64,000 bases of DNA, from assembly GCA_028554645.1 (NCBI GenBank), contig JAQOOI010000064.1:1240001-1304000 (forward strand), in the 5' to 3' direction. Source of the stretch: Omphalotus guepiniiformis (lineage: Eukaryota > Basidiomycota > Agaricomycetes > Agaricales > Omphalotaceae). Of this stretch, positions 14,097 to 25,701 are shown in pieces; positions within the stretch are counted from its first letter, which is position 1; the number at the start of each line of letters is the position of its first letter. The notes beneath the pieces are model-generated. The model was not told the DNA's origin and ran no database searches. It worked only from the letters and a program-made list of their open reading frames with translations. A program made the translations under genes and the position numbers.

Positions 14097-17000
14097 ATGG
14101 ACGAATCAGACCTAGACTTACAGCCTTCCTCCTTTGAAAGCGTTTTATCGACTTCCTCGGTACGAGTCACTACTCTGTCACTCTTGATATTCGTCTCATT
14201 TTCTCTTTAGACAAATTCTATGGTCGAAATCAAACGCTCAGGAGCACATACTTCTAGTTCCGGTTCCCCTGCTTTCGACGATGCTCGGGATGTCAAACAT
14301 CGTTTGGTGTACACGAAGTCAAAAGTGTATGTGAACCCAACTGCGTATGCACGGGATAACATTCCTGGTTTTGTGGCTCTCGTCAAACGTGTCAGTCTCT
14401 GCATTTCTTCGTGCCATCTGTGCTGACATTCTTACGCAGGAGGCATCGAACCCGACTTACTATCTTGCATGGATACCAGAGACACTCTTGAATGAAAAGG
14501 GATCTGCCGAATGGGACAAGTTCGTCAAGATAGAGGAGAAGGCTGATCTGGATGAGGAGGATGATGGTTTGTTGACCGCCTACCCTTGGATTATTGTGAT
14601 CTAACTCGCTATGAAAGATGTTGTGCTTATTGACCTCCCTACACAGAGACCAGAGTCATATGCATTCTCTGTTCCCCTAACACAAGTGTACTCGCTGGTA
14701 GCACATCCCCCGTCTTTCTCATCTTGGCGTAAGTTGTCACACTCGATAGTCAGGGAACATTCTGACCGCCCGGTTCTCACTTCTAGACGGATCCATCCAC
14801 ATAAATCTTTTCAATGGAGGGAGCCTACCGACTCTATACTTTCATGACGAAGAATCTCGGTCCTTTACAGCACCACTACCGAAGACGTCCCGCAGCGGCA
14901 AAAGATCTAGTATCACGTCTTATCCTCCACCACCTTCACCCACACCACCTGTCAATTCCGCCAATTCTTGGGGCGGAGAAGATTTCATCGCTCGCCTCCG
15001 ATCCTACGCGCACATACTGCGGTCTAACCTAGATCCGTCTTTATTCCTAGTGGATCCTTCCCGCGCAGACATTGAGGCACACTCGACGCATTTGTTCTCC
15101 GATGACGCTGTGGACGACATTCTAGCTCAGTCGTCCTACGCAAATTCTCACTCTCCTGTTCCTGCACATCGGAGACCTCAGCCCCTTTCGTCCCCGCCTT
15201 CACCTTTGTCGCCCAACCCGTATTCACATAGATCCTCCGTTCTCCATCGCTCCTTAGGTTCTCCGATCATCAGTGCTCAGTCGTCATCTCAAGCTCGCAT
15301 GGCCCTACTTCAGTCTTTCTCCAACATCACCAGAGCTACCAGACACGCCGCTCAAAACATTCTTTCCCATCCGCTCGCCAAACCTATTGTTCCCCACCTA
15401 CCAGATCCGGTTAAGAGCCTCGTGAATGCCAATGGCGATTTAGAGTGGGGAAGCTGGGTGGAGAAAGGTGGCGTTGGGGAGTTTGAGAGTGCCCGGGTGT
15501 ATCTGGCGCGGTGGGCACGAATTGTGGCTGAGGAGGGTGAACGTGCGCGGATACGGGAGGCGCAGACTCTATCACCTTCTGCTGACATCACAGAGGAGTC
15601 TTCGTCTTTGGGCATTTTTGAACTGCTACATTCCACATCAAATCTACCTACACCTAAATCTTCCAGAGATCCGGCTCATCCCGTTAACGAGTACATGTGG
15701 GAGAAATGGTTTGCTGCAGACGGTCGTCCAACAGTGAGGGTCGAGGAAATGAAGAGAGAAGTATTTCGAAGGGGTGTTACAGACAAAGGCACTCTTAGAC
15801 AGAAGGTGTGGCCTTTTGTATTGGGCGTCCTCGATTGGGATGTTACCGGTGAGGAGAGGGATAAGAGATGGGAAGAGAAGAGGTGGCATCTCTCTTTTCA
15901 AATCACTATCTTAATTTTTGCTGAGTCTTCGATTTGCCAGAAAACGCTACCATGAATTGAAAGACGAGTGGTGCGGTGTTCCCGAGGTATTTGATAGGAC
16001 CGACGTTATAGATGTAAATCTTCCTTAGGTCTGATTCATTGTCGTCACTGATGATTTTACAGGAAAGGCATCGTATTGATGTCGACTGCCGTCGAACGGA
16101 CAGGTCACAGCCCCTATTTTCCACCCCGACTGAAAGCCTTTCCCCTTCGAAAGCACCGGCGATGGATGACGAAAAATCGAGACTTAGACGGTACTCAACG
16201 ATATCTCCTAACGTTGTTGATATTGGGGCGCAGTCTCCCAGCAATGAACACATCGATCGACTAGCAGGGATTCTACTCACATACAATTTCTATGAAAGAG
16301 ACCTAGGTACATAAACTATTCTCTCGCGACTGTAAGAGTGACTAAACCGTGAATGTTCAGGTTACGTGCAGGGCATGTCAGATCTTTGCGCCCCAATCTA
16401 TGTCGTGATGCGAGCCGACGAAGAAATGACATTTTGGTGTTTTGTAGAAGTCATGAATCGTATGGTCAGTGTTGCTGCAGCAATATCGGCTTTGCCTATT
16501 GAAGACTCACGTCATGTCAGCAACAAAACTTTCTTCGAGATCAAAGTGGAATGAAGAAGCAATTGCTGACATTGCAACAACTCATTGGTGTCATGGATCC
16601 CGAATTATATCGGCATCTAGGTCAGTTGCTTTATGCCTTATAGTGATTTGGCGTGTAGCGAATCTCACTTGCGTTCATCTAGAAAAAACCGATGGGCTGA
16701 ACTTGTTCTTCTGTTTTCGGCATGTCTATTTTCACTCGGGCGTTTGCCCTCCTTACTGACCACTTTCTGGGATGTCTAATAGCTGGGTCCTCATCACTTT
16801 TAAACGAGAATTCCCATTCGATGATGTGTTGAGACTCTGGGAGGTTCTTTGGACTGATTATTATAGCAACGATTTCGTGCTTTTTGTGGCATTAGCTGTT
16901 CTGGAGTCTCATAGGGACATGATCCTTCGATATCTTGTTGAGGTGAGTTGCAGCCGTGCCGCACTTGAACGGTCTGACACTTGTCAATATAGTTTGATGA

Positions 17001-17310
17001 GATTCTCAAGGTAGGGTGTTGAGAGTCTCTAGTCCTTTATCTGCTTAACGTACTGACTCGACCACAGTATTGCAATGAGCTCAGCATGACAATTGAACTT
17101 GACTCGACATTAGCCCAAGCAGAAGTACTTTTCCTTTCGTTCGCCCAGCTGGTTGCAGATATCGACCGACGTCAAGCTGATGAGGTGTCTCTCAATACAA
17201 ATGGTCTTCGACATAGAGGCAGTGGAGAATCTCCTGCGGCATTGAATCTGCTCAATCTCCCGGTGATATCTGAGAATTTGCGAGACCTATTGAAAGCAGG
17301 GAGGTCATAA
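14097..17310 (+). CDS. TBC-domain Rab GTPase-activating protein, GYP7-like
   Basis: Stimulates GTP hydrolysis by Rab GTPases of the vacuolar/endosomal pathway (Gyp7 acts on Ypt7 in yeast). The start MDESDLDLQPSSFES opens an N-terminal region (KSKVYVNPTAYARDNIPGFV, then TYYLAWIPETLL) with the layout of Gyp7-type N-terminal domains. A long Ser/Pro-rich linker follows. The TBC domain begins near 15740 with KREVFRRGVTDKGTLRQKVW. It carries the catalytic arginine finger in IDVDCRRTDR and the glutamine finger in YVQGMSDL. Later blocks are DGLNLFFCFRW, LRLWEVLW and FVLFVALAVLES. Both catalytic fingers are intact, so an active GAP is expected. It ends LLKAGRS and converges on DNA2 with about 205 bp between stops. 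Introns are numerous in the 3' half. Confidence 0.9.
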
Positions 17311-17515
17311 TACATGTACAATTGAACCGGACTATCGTACATTTGTAGTAATACTGTATCATTCACGCGTGCAATTGTACAGGATGTAGATGCACTATGG
17401 TGGGAGAGGGGCTCAATTCTCTACCTAAGTAAGTCGGGGTAAACTACGATCCGAGTGGATCCTTACTTCCTTTCAATCAATCATGTCAACTGCTTTCTCT
17501 TTCACTTCGCCACCT

Positions 17516-20500
17516 CTATCCCTTCGCCTCATTTATCAGGTCCCTCAATATTGGTCTCCCCCTCACTAGTCCAATATCTCCGGTTACCTTGGACTTAAGT
17601 TTCTTCTTGGGGCTCCACTGATCCCCTTGATAATGATTCTCGGCTCCTTCATCTGCGGCCCGTTTGCTTCTATTTGAAGTGAAGCTGAAGGCGTTGGCGT
17701 GAAGAGTATGCGCCTCCGCAGGCAGAGATAGTACCCAGTCCTTACTCTCCATCAACTTCAAAAATTCACTCAGCATAGAGGCAGCACCCAGAGTATTTCG
17801 CGACCCGATGACGATCAACTTTGACCTAGCGCGAGTGAAAGAGACGTTCATGCGACGCCAATCCTTCACCAGGTCCCCTATCTGTTAAAAGACTTCATCA
17901 GCTAACAGTATACATCAATGCGAGGTTGGACTTACAGTTTTCGTACTGTTGGAGCGGACCATGGAAATGATAATACACTCCTTATCCCTTCCTTGACTCT
18001 TGTCTACAGTGAAGAACTCGATCCCTGGGCGGCCTTGTAGCTGCTGGCTGAGAAGTTTGATCTGCTGGCGGTACAGAGATATAATGCCAATCTGATCTGG
18101 TTGGACACCACTACGGAGCAAGGTTTCCGTTATTTGACAGACGAGGTCGGCCTCAATCTTGTTCTGTACTAGATCACCAACTCTGGAATCACGGGCAGGT
18201 ATTTGATCTGTATTGACGAAGACAGCCCTGCAACTACAGAGTACTGCATCAGGTTATTAATTAGGATAACAGTGGACAATTTACTCACTCCTCAGACATG
18301 AGTCGGTCTAACCAGCACTTTTGTCTTTCGCACGGAGAATCCTTTGAGTGAAGGCTACTCAGGAAGGATCGATCGGGCAATGTTAGAGTCCGTTGTGCCA
18401 CTGCTTCCGTTCCACAGCGCAGTCTATCGTGGTAAATCAGCTTGTTCGACAAGAGCATAATATCTGCATTCATGCGGTATTGATAGGCCAGGTCGACAAC
18501 AGCATGAGGATGAGCGTCCGAAAGACGTCGGAAAAGTGATACATCAAGTCCACCCTTGCGTGCTTCTCGGTTCCTTACCTACATATTCTTTATTAAGCAC
18601 GAACACACGCAGACAAAGGAAGAAATAGCGCACCAAAGGTGGAAGTTGAAAATGGTCTCCGACAAGGACGAATTTTTCCGCAAATCGAAGGGGCCCTAGG
18701 CAGGTAGGTAGAGTTATCTGAGAAGCCTCATCGACGATACAATAGTCGAAAGTTCTCCGAGAGAACAAGGCGCTACGTTCAAAGTTAGTACACACCTTTC
18801 TTACACATCTATCACACTTACTTATCGATGGAGAGACAAGTAGTCGCAACCACAGGAGGCGTCATGAGTTGATGTTCTAGTTGCTCGACTGTAGTAGCGC
18901 GTTTCCGGTCAGACAGCGTAAAGTGCCGTACATCAGCATGCACCTGAGTGTAAAGCAAGTGAGTACCCAGATCAGAAGAAGCGGGAAAGCGTATACTTTG
19001 TCTACGTTTCCCAGCCGGAGAATGTTGAAGTCTACCTCATCCTTCAACTTGCGCAGGATTGTGTCAACCGCAGAGTGTGTATAGGAGGTCAAAAGAACTG
19101 TCTTTCCCATGGCCACGAATGTCTGGATCATAGCAGCAATCAGGGTAGTTTTGCCAGTGCCGGGCATACCCAAAACTAGAGCGTAGTCATGGGCACGCAG
19201 TACCAGGTCGATGGCTTGTTGCTGATTCGGGTTCAGATGGGCAGAAAAATGCGAGACGGACGCAGGCAAGCATAGTGAGGGTGAATCGTCGAACAGAGGA
19301 CGCTGAAGGTCAACCACAAGCTTCAGTCTCCGTGTATCACCATCGACATAAAACAGTTGAGTTAAGTTGTCGCGTATACGGCCCATGCCACCCTGTAGTT
19401 CGTCTTTGTCGATTCGGAAGATGATAGGATCATGAGGCAACGAAGGCGAAGTCTCGAAATCAGCTGAACGTGAACGAATGACACTTAGGGATAAGTCATG
19501 ATCAACCCCAACAACGACTTCAGTAGGAGTCAATTCCACGATGAACCCGCGGGCCAATGCGAGTAAATGTGGTTCAACGGAAACTAATATGGGGTCATTC
19601 TTATCCAAAAATCCGTTCAAAAACGAGACAGATGCGGCGCTGTGGGGCGCACGAATGAATCGGTAGGTGAAAGAATGAATCTTGCCGTCTCTTGCCCCGA
19701 GGCTGTTTAGATCTGCCGGGGTGAAGGAATTGTCTATAATCATCGAGCTAAAACATCGACCATGTCTTTCTCTTTCGACCGCTCCCATGGTCCAAAGTTC
19801 TTTGCGTAAACGACCCACGTCTTGCTCCTCTAGAGCAAGGAGACGTTCCCAATCTTTGAAGAACGCACATTGTGAAGTGGTCAGATGAGAGGTCTTCAAA
19901 GAATAGGCATCGGCGATGGGTGAACTATCATCTTCGACATTCTCAATGGCCTAAATAAGTATCTGTATCAGTTCAGATATAGAAAGTTCATAGATGAACG
20001 AATAATACCCGTCGATAGAGCATGCAAGCGTCCAGCGAATAGCATCTCTTGCATGTACGCTCATCGTCGATTGTAGGCGGCAAAAATGGCTCCGGCGTTC
20101 TTCCGCTTTGCGGTTTGGACTGTCTCCGCATCATATAGAAAGCCATCTCGTTTCTGCCCAAAATCAGTCCGCGTAACTCATTACGAGATGCGGGTACTTG
20201 AATTACTTCTTCGTTTTGAGTGTAGTATAATAGCCCCGAGGACACAGCAACCCCATAACGTTCTTGAGCCAAAAGGGTGTAAAGTATGGTTTGTGCACGA
20301 TGCTCCATACCTGCAGTGGCGCGCCCTGTTTTGATTTCGAGAGGCTTAGGGCCCTGCGTGAGGACTGGTTTGGAGGAGAATGACGTATTCCAGGATTCAG
20401 AAATAGTGGTTTGTATAGTTGCGTCGAGTTTGCCTTTAAGCCCGTACTTTGGAGACCATATGTCTTCTTCCAGATCGAGCAGTTCAGAGATCGCGAGGAG

Positions 20501-21714
20501 AGAACTCTGGTCTCGACTTGCTCGTGTGTTATAAAGAACAGCATCAGACTGAGAAGGACAAAGTCAGTACACAGTCAGGATAAATGCGGTAGATACATGT
20601 TTACCTTGGGCATGGTCGACATGTACCTTCCAAGAAACGTCTGAACACCCTTGGCCCTACCCTTCACCTCTTTCACAGCGGTCTCTACATTGACATTGAT
20701 ACAAACCAAATCAAGAAGATTATTGCGGACAACTTCATCAATCTTCTCGTCTATCCATGAATCATCCCATCGTCGGGCAGATAGGCACTCCTGTACAACT
20801 GTATGTAGTATATGACCCCAGACTAGAGCAGGGGACACATCATTTGCTGAGCGAGTCAATGCCGACAAAAGGGGTTTTCGACGACATTGAGACGCAGTAG
20901 AGAGGGCGGTCGCGGTGAGAAGAAGGTCGGGGTGCAGAATGAGAAGATTGCATTTGGATGAAATAGTGATGGACGATGTAACAGAGGACGACGATTGGGA
21001 GAGTGGTTCGAAATTGCCCAAGACATTGATTATATCACCTGAGGAAATATTAGAATTGTTTTGTCAAATCAACCTTCGAGGACTTTACCAGCATGAACTT
21101 CAGTTGCTACCCAGTCGTCCTGCAATATTACTGAGCGATACTCTCCGGATTCTATCTCGACGGAGAGGCTCTAGTAGAAAGTAAACAATATGTGCAGAAT
21201 TACACTGGGACTGCATACCTTGGCACGTTTGCCTCCTATCTCGCAATCCGAGACAGTTCTGACGGTACATCTCGTGCATGTTTCGCGTCCATGAGTAGAC
21301 GTTTTCTTTTCAAGCTGTGGCTAAGCTCAAAGAGATGAGCGAGTAGCCAAAGGTGACAGTAGAGATCCCCCATACCCGTTTAGGCTTCTTGGTTTCTTTC
21401 ACTGGAGAGATATCCACGCTCATATCAAGATCCCAATCTTCAGCTCCTTCCAGCATTGCTTCAATACTAGCATCCCCAGCAGAAAATACTTTGGAAGGGG
21501 AAGGTCCTGATGGTTTCGCCGCTGCCTGGCTAGATGCGAGGCACTTCTTCTTTTCAGGCGTAACCAGGTTATATGGAGTCTTGTAGGCTGGCTTTGCTTT
21601 CACCGGAGAGTTATCTGGGGTCGGTACTGCGTTCCAAAATGAATCATCCAGTCCTGACAACAAGTCTTGTAGAAATGCGGCCTCTTCCTCAGCAGTATGC
21701 TGAACGGCAGGCAT
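17516..21714 (-). CDS. DNA2: DNA2 replication nuclease-helicase
   Basis: Processes Okazaki-fragment flaps and resects double-strand breaks in the nucleus. The N-terminus [19 protein letters not shown] includes a PIP-like/CDK-rich linker. The RecB-type nuclease has the metal ligands GKLDAT and PLEIKTGRA. The iron-sulphur cysteines are present: one in SQCRRKPLL and a C-x2-C-x5-C set in [15 protein letters not shown]. The superfamily-1 helicase has Walker [15 protein letters not shown], motif [12 protein letters not shown], motif [15 protein letters not shown] and [19 protein letters not shown], with [15 protein letters not shown] near the C-terminus. All catalytic motifs are intact. The protein ends RDLINEAKG. 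It is divergent from HNT3 with 201 bp between starts, an interval holding three ACGCGT elements. Confidence 0.95.
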
Positions 21715-21789
21715 TTTCCGAGAGAGTTCGAATGCTTGTTGAGTTTATATGTAAGAGGAGAGCGAGAGCGAGAGCAGAGCTTCTGAGAA

Positions 21790-21865
21790 ACGCGTTGTTT
21801 GAGAGTGAATGGACGCGTCAACCGGATTGAATTCTTAAGTAGACAATGTCATGTGACCGACGCGT
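21790..21865. promoter_or_regulatory. Three ACGCGT (MCB-type) elements in the DNA2/HNT3 divergent promoter
   Basis: ACGCGT occurs at 21790-21795, 21813-21818 and 21860-21865, within 76 bp of the 201-bp interval between the divergent starts. ACGCGT is the MluI cell-cycle box bound by the MBF (Mbp1/Swi6-type) complex, which drives G1/S expression of replication and repair genes in fungi. The genes on both sides are DNA replication/repair genes, which fits co-regulation. Function is inferred, not shown. Confidence 0.6.
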
Positions 21866-21915
21866 TTGTGACATAAGCAACTTCTCGTGCGCACGAGCCA
21901 GGTTCAAAGTCTTTC

Positions 21916-22877
21916 ATGTCGAACCTCTACATTCTCCAAAGATATGCCCAAAAGGCGCCTACTGAACTGCCTTCTTCTGTGCTCTTCTCTCATACACCCA
22001 ACTCACTGACTATATATGATGCTTTCCCAAAATCAATCTTTCACTTTCTTATTATTCCCCGCCTGCCGCAGCCCGAGTCGACGATCAAACTCGATGACCT
22101 ACTGAGCCTGAAGAGTCTTCTCGCCAGCGATAAAACACGCGCAAAAGAAGTGCTCGACGAACTGAAGGATACTTCGCAAGCTGTTAAATTAGAGATTGAG
22201 CAGGAGATGGTGAAGCGCTATGGGTTCAAATGGTGAGGTCTCCCGTCAGTTGACATACATATGAGTGGCATACCAAGCCCATATCTTCAAAGGCCAATAT
22301 GGACTGGATTCCATAGCGTACAATCCATGCAGTACGTTCTCTTCTTATATTCCAGGCGTGTAGAAATGACTCGTATTACCTCTAGTCACCTTCATCTGCA
22401 TGTGTTATCTGCCGACCTGTGCTCCCCGAGAATGAAGAACAAGAAGCACTACAATTCTTTCCATCCAGAGTTGGGATTCTTTCTTCATATGGAAGAAGTC
22501 TTATCATGGTTTGATAGTGAGCCTTCGTTTTTTGCTGAGGTATGTAGTTTTTTTCTGTTTTCATTTCATGGCATCGAAAATGTAATGCAAACGGCACGGT
22601 GGTCGTTCTCACCTTTTGTCATGCTTGATAGATGGCTACCCTGGACGTGCGGAAATATGAAATACTTTTGAAAGAGGAACTATCTTGTTGGCGTTGCGGG
22701 TCATCGATGAAGAACATACCAACCCTCAAAAATCATCTTCAAGAAGAGTGGGATAAGGAAGCTACGCGTGAAAAAGCAAAGGCTGAGAGGAAGCGTAAGC
22801 TCCAAAACCAGGCAAATAAAGATTCTGATAGCAGTCATCCCCGTAAGAAGCAGAAACCAGAAGAACCAAAAGAGTGA
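21916..22877 (+). CDS. HNT3: Aprataxin-type DNA repair hydrolase (HIT domain plus zinc finger)
   Basis: Removes AMP from abortive ligation intermediates at DNA 5' ends. Exon 1 reads MSNLYILQRYAQKAPTELP and the HIT N-terminal part KSIFHFLIIPRLP. Later exons give IWTGFHSVQSM and the histidine triad HLHLHVLSAD, followed by MKNKKHYNSFHPELGFFLH, which is distinctive for aprataxins. After an intron ending GATAG comes the zinc-binding tail: CWRCGSSMKNIPTLKNHLQE, a C-x2-C then H pattern. The tail is Lys-rich (KRKLQNQ, PRKKQKPEEPKE) and probably nuclear-localising. It lacks the FHA domain of animal aprataxin, as fungal HNT3 proteins do. Intact as far as can be read. Small exons near 22240-22390 are approximate. 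Confidence 0.92.
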
Positions 22878-23022
22878 TTGGAGTAGTTTTTGTTCGCGTG
22901 TTTGATTGTTCTGTTGTTGAAGGCACAACACATATAATTTGTACATTTATTCGTTTACAGCCTTCGTTACTCAAACAATGTTCTATGTCTTTCTGTTCAA
23001 TGATCTAAGCTCTGAAAGATAA

Positions 23023-24930
23023 TCAGGCAGCCTTTGCAGTAGCACGGCTCGCCTCTAGCTTCTGAGCCCGAGAACGCTCGCTGGCCTCTCGGATGGCCCA
23101 GGTCAGTTCATAAGTCCTGACAGCATCTGGAACCTTTTGTGAGCTCAATTTGAAATACAATGACAATGTGCATATTCATCATCATAGCTAGACAGAATCT
23201 TGCCCGCTTCCGAGTCTTCTTCAATATCCTCGATGATATCAACCAAGTTTGATACCTCAGAGAAGAAAGGATCGTCATCAGGGAATCGGTAAACCTGGTC
23301 TGTGTCATCACCAGGTTTGCGAACGTAAAGAATAGGTTGGACGTAAGGGTCAACGAGCCTGAAACAAGCTTAATCAGAATGGTTGAGAGTAGAAGGACGA
23401 AGGTGCAAACCTAAGACAATACCCGTCAGCATACACTTCCAACTCGCAGCTATAATTAGTGCCCTGCAAGGCAACTACATGAGTAAAGCTACCGACCGCG
23501 CCACTGTCGTATTTCCTAGATACAGTGTGTGAGATCCAGCTTTACAAGCTACAGCGTTACAAACTGACCAGGTAGCAGCGGTAACTCGGGGAATACGATT
23601 TTCAGGGGTAATCTTGCTTTCATCAACCTTCATGGCTGAGAGATGGCCAGCATTTTCATCCCATTCAAGGGAGTGAGCTGTAACAGTTGTAATATCAACC
23701 TCACCGCCAAAGTAGCGAGATAGGTCGCAAAAGTGGGTTCCCTGCTCAATGACAGGACCAGCACTAGGATGTGCGTAAGTACTGCGTAGTTCTTTTTGTT
23801 TCACAACTGCACATACCTCTTGGACTTGTCCCACCAGTCCGGCTTAGCGATTGCCTCGTACGCACATGCATAACGAGCAATGGTGGCCATCACTGTTAGG
23901 TTGTTTTCCTGGATTATATGCTTCATCATCTGAACCGCCTTCAAGTACCGTAACATGTAACTACCAAATAGTTGAGATTAATTCTGCTGACCTCACAAGA
24001 GTGACGTAACCAACGGAACAAACCGTTTTGCTGTCTTCAATTATTTTTGCAATTTGGAAAGCTTCGTCAAGTTCTTGTACCGGGCCAGTGGCAATAGGCT
24101 TCTCAATAAACATGGCTACACCAGGGAAATATTTGAGGATTTGCATCTCAATATCCCTGCCGGGTTGCTGGGTGCCGCGGAACATGGGAGGGCTTCCTAC
24201 AATAATCGCACGGGGACGATCCTTGGGAGACATGTTCTTGACAAACTCTTCGAGGGTTTTGAAAACACGAGTGTCTTGATAAGCCGACACGACGAATGAA
24301 TCGCATTTTTTGCGGAGGACAGCATGAGCACGCTCAACTGCAGGATCGATCAGAGCAACCACTTTGAGACGAGGACCCAACTTGCTGCGATGGCAATGTC
24401 AGAGAAGCGATCCTGTTCAATTGAAAACGCCAAGAACGCACTGCTCGAAACGAAAGGAGTGATTCCAAGGACCTTCGTCCGATCCTAAGGGGTATTTAGC
24501 ACGAGCAGGCGAAGGTGAAAGGGTTGGATCGATAAGACTGTGACCTACCGAACATGATATTGCCTGCTCCGACAAACACGACATTGAAATCATAGGCACC
24601 AGGTAAATGAGACGTCCTGGTTGACGCCAGCGTTTGAGATACAGAGCATTAGCTTGACAAGAAAACAACAAACTTGTCCATACGGATCAATTTTCTAGGG
24701 TCGATAGATGGGCGACGAGAGCCGATCTCTGAGCCACGACGCTCAGAATTGCGACGCTCAGAGGCTCTTCGAGCAGTAAAAGAAGGGGAAGTTGGAGAAG
24801 CCATTCTGTTGGATGAACAAGGAGTATTCTGGACGGAGATGGATGAAGGAGAAAAAGATGAGCTGAGCGGGGTTGCTTTAACAGATTGATTTAAAGCACG
24901 TGATGGATACGTCATAAAATTGAGTGCCAT
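23023..24930 (-). CDS. Gfo/Idh/MocA-family NAD(P)-dependent oxidoreductase
   Basis: Predicted sugar- or inositol-type dehydrogenase. After an N-terminal Ser/Arg-rich extension (ERRNSERRGSEIGSRR) the Rossmann fold begins AYDFNVVFVGAGNIMFG, formed by splicing near 24570-24640. It continues KLGPRLKVVALIDPAVERAH and PRAIIVGSPPMFRG. The catalytic-lysine signature is AMFIEKPIATG. The C-terminal dehydrogenase domain contains SAGPVIEQGTHFCDLSRYF, where the His is the usual second catalytic residue, then SGAVGSFTHVVALQG and YELTWAIREASERSR. An upstream in-frame Met at 24981 is an alternative start. Substrate cannot be assigned. The low-complexity extension is unusual for the family and may be regulatory. 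Confidence 0.85.
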
Positions 24931-25002
24931 TTTTGGGTAGTCTCTTTCCTTCGTAACAGACGACGGGCAAACGGGTATCATACTGCTCTATTTCCAAAAC
25001 AA

Positions 25003-25489
25003 TTATTCCAACGGTGGCTCCCTGAGCATTTGTTTCTTCTGGCTCAGCTCTTCTCTCCTTCGTTCTGCTGCTTCTAGTCGTGCTGACATAGCTTTCAACT
25101 CTGCATTCAGCTTCTCGTTCTCCATCGCCAGTTTCTGCACATTCGATGCGCGTTTGTTAACCTTATCCATCCTGAAATCCCTCAGTCAACGATCGTCTCT
25201 GAAGCAGGTAAGGGAACCAACGAACTCTGGACTGCCGGCGGACATGATAGATGTCAAGTCGATTCCAAGATCTGCAGGTGGAATCTCGGGAAGGATTGGT
25301 GATTTATGTGGTACTGGTTCTTGCTGATCCTCAGCTTGCGGGGTTTCTAGGTTGTTGGTTGCGTTAGCGGGTTCGTAACTAGTAGATCTGTTCATGATAT
25401 ATCAGAATCTGTCATTTGAGGAGATGCTGACCCACGAACCCAGCCAGCTGAGATTCTTCGTCTGCCACACGCTCAGAATTGTCGGACAT
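25003..25489 (-). CDS. Small acidic/coiled-coil protein, function unknown
   Basis: Three exons give about 126 residues: MSDNSERVADEESQLAG, then STSYEPANATNNLETPQAED to TSIMSAGSPE, then MDKVNKRASNVQKLAMENEK. The last exon is one amphipathic coiled coil (KLNAELKAMSARLEAAERRR) ending REPPLE. Reading frame is kept only if both introns use the donor GTTCGT, and both do so with matching acceptors (ACAG and TTCAG). No domain is recognised; the length and C-terminal coiled coil suggest an adaptor or complex subunit. It sits immediately upstream of the oxidoreductase gene on the same strand, 72 bp from its Met. Confidence 0.65.
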
Positions 25490-25701
25490 GGTATTGGGAC
25501 AGGAATAGAAGCGGGCGTTTTTGCAAATTGCAGCAGGTTTCAGCGCGATCTCGAGTCACAGTAGGTCACAACTGGTCTCGGTCTGTCACAATGTGACGCA
25601 ATTACGTGACCTCAGCTAAGGCGCAAAGGTGATACTGGACTCGTTGATGCAGCAATACTGTCTTCAACGTCGAGGATTACAAGCTGAGCGCTGAGCGCTA
25701 A

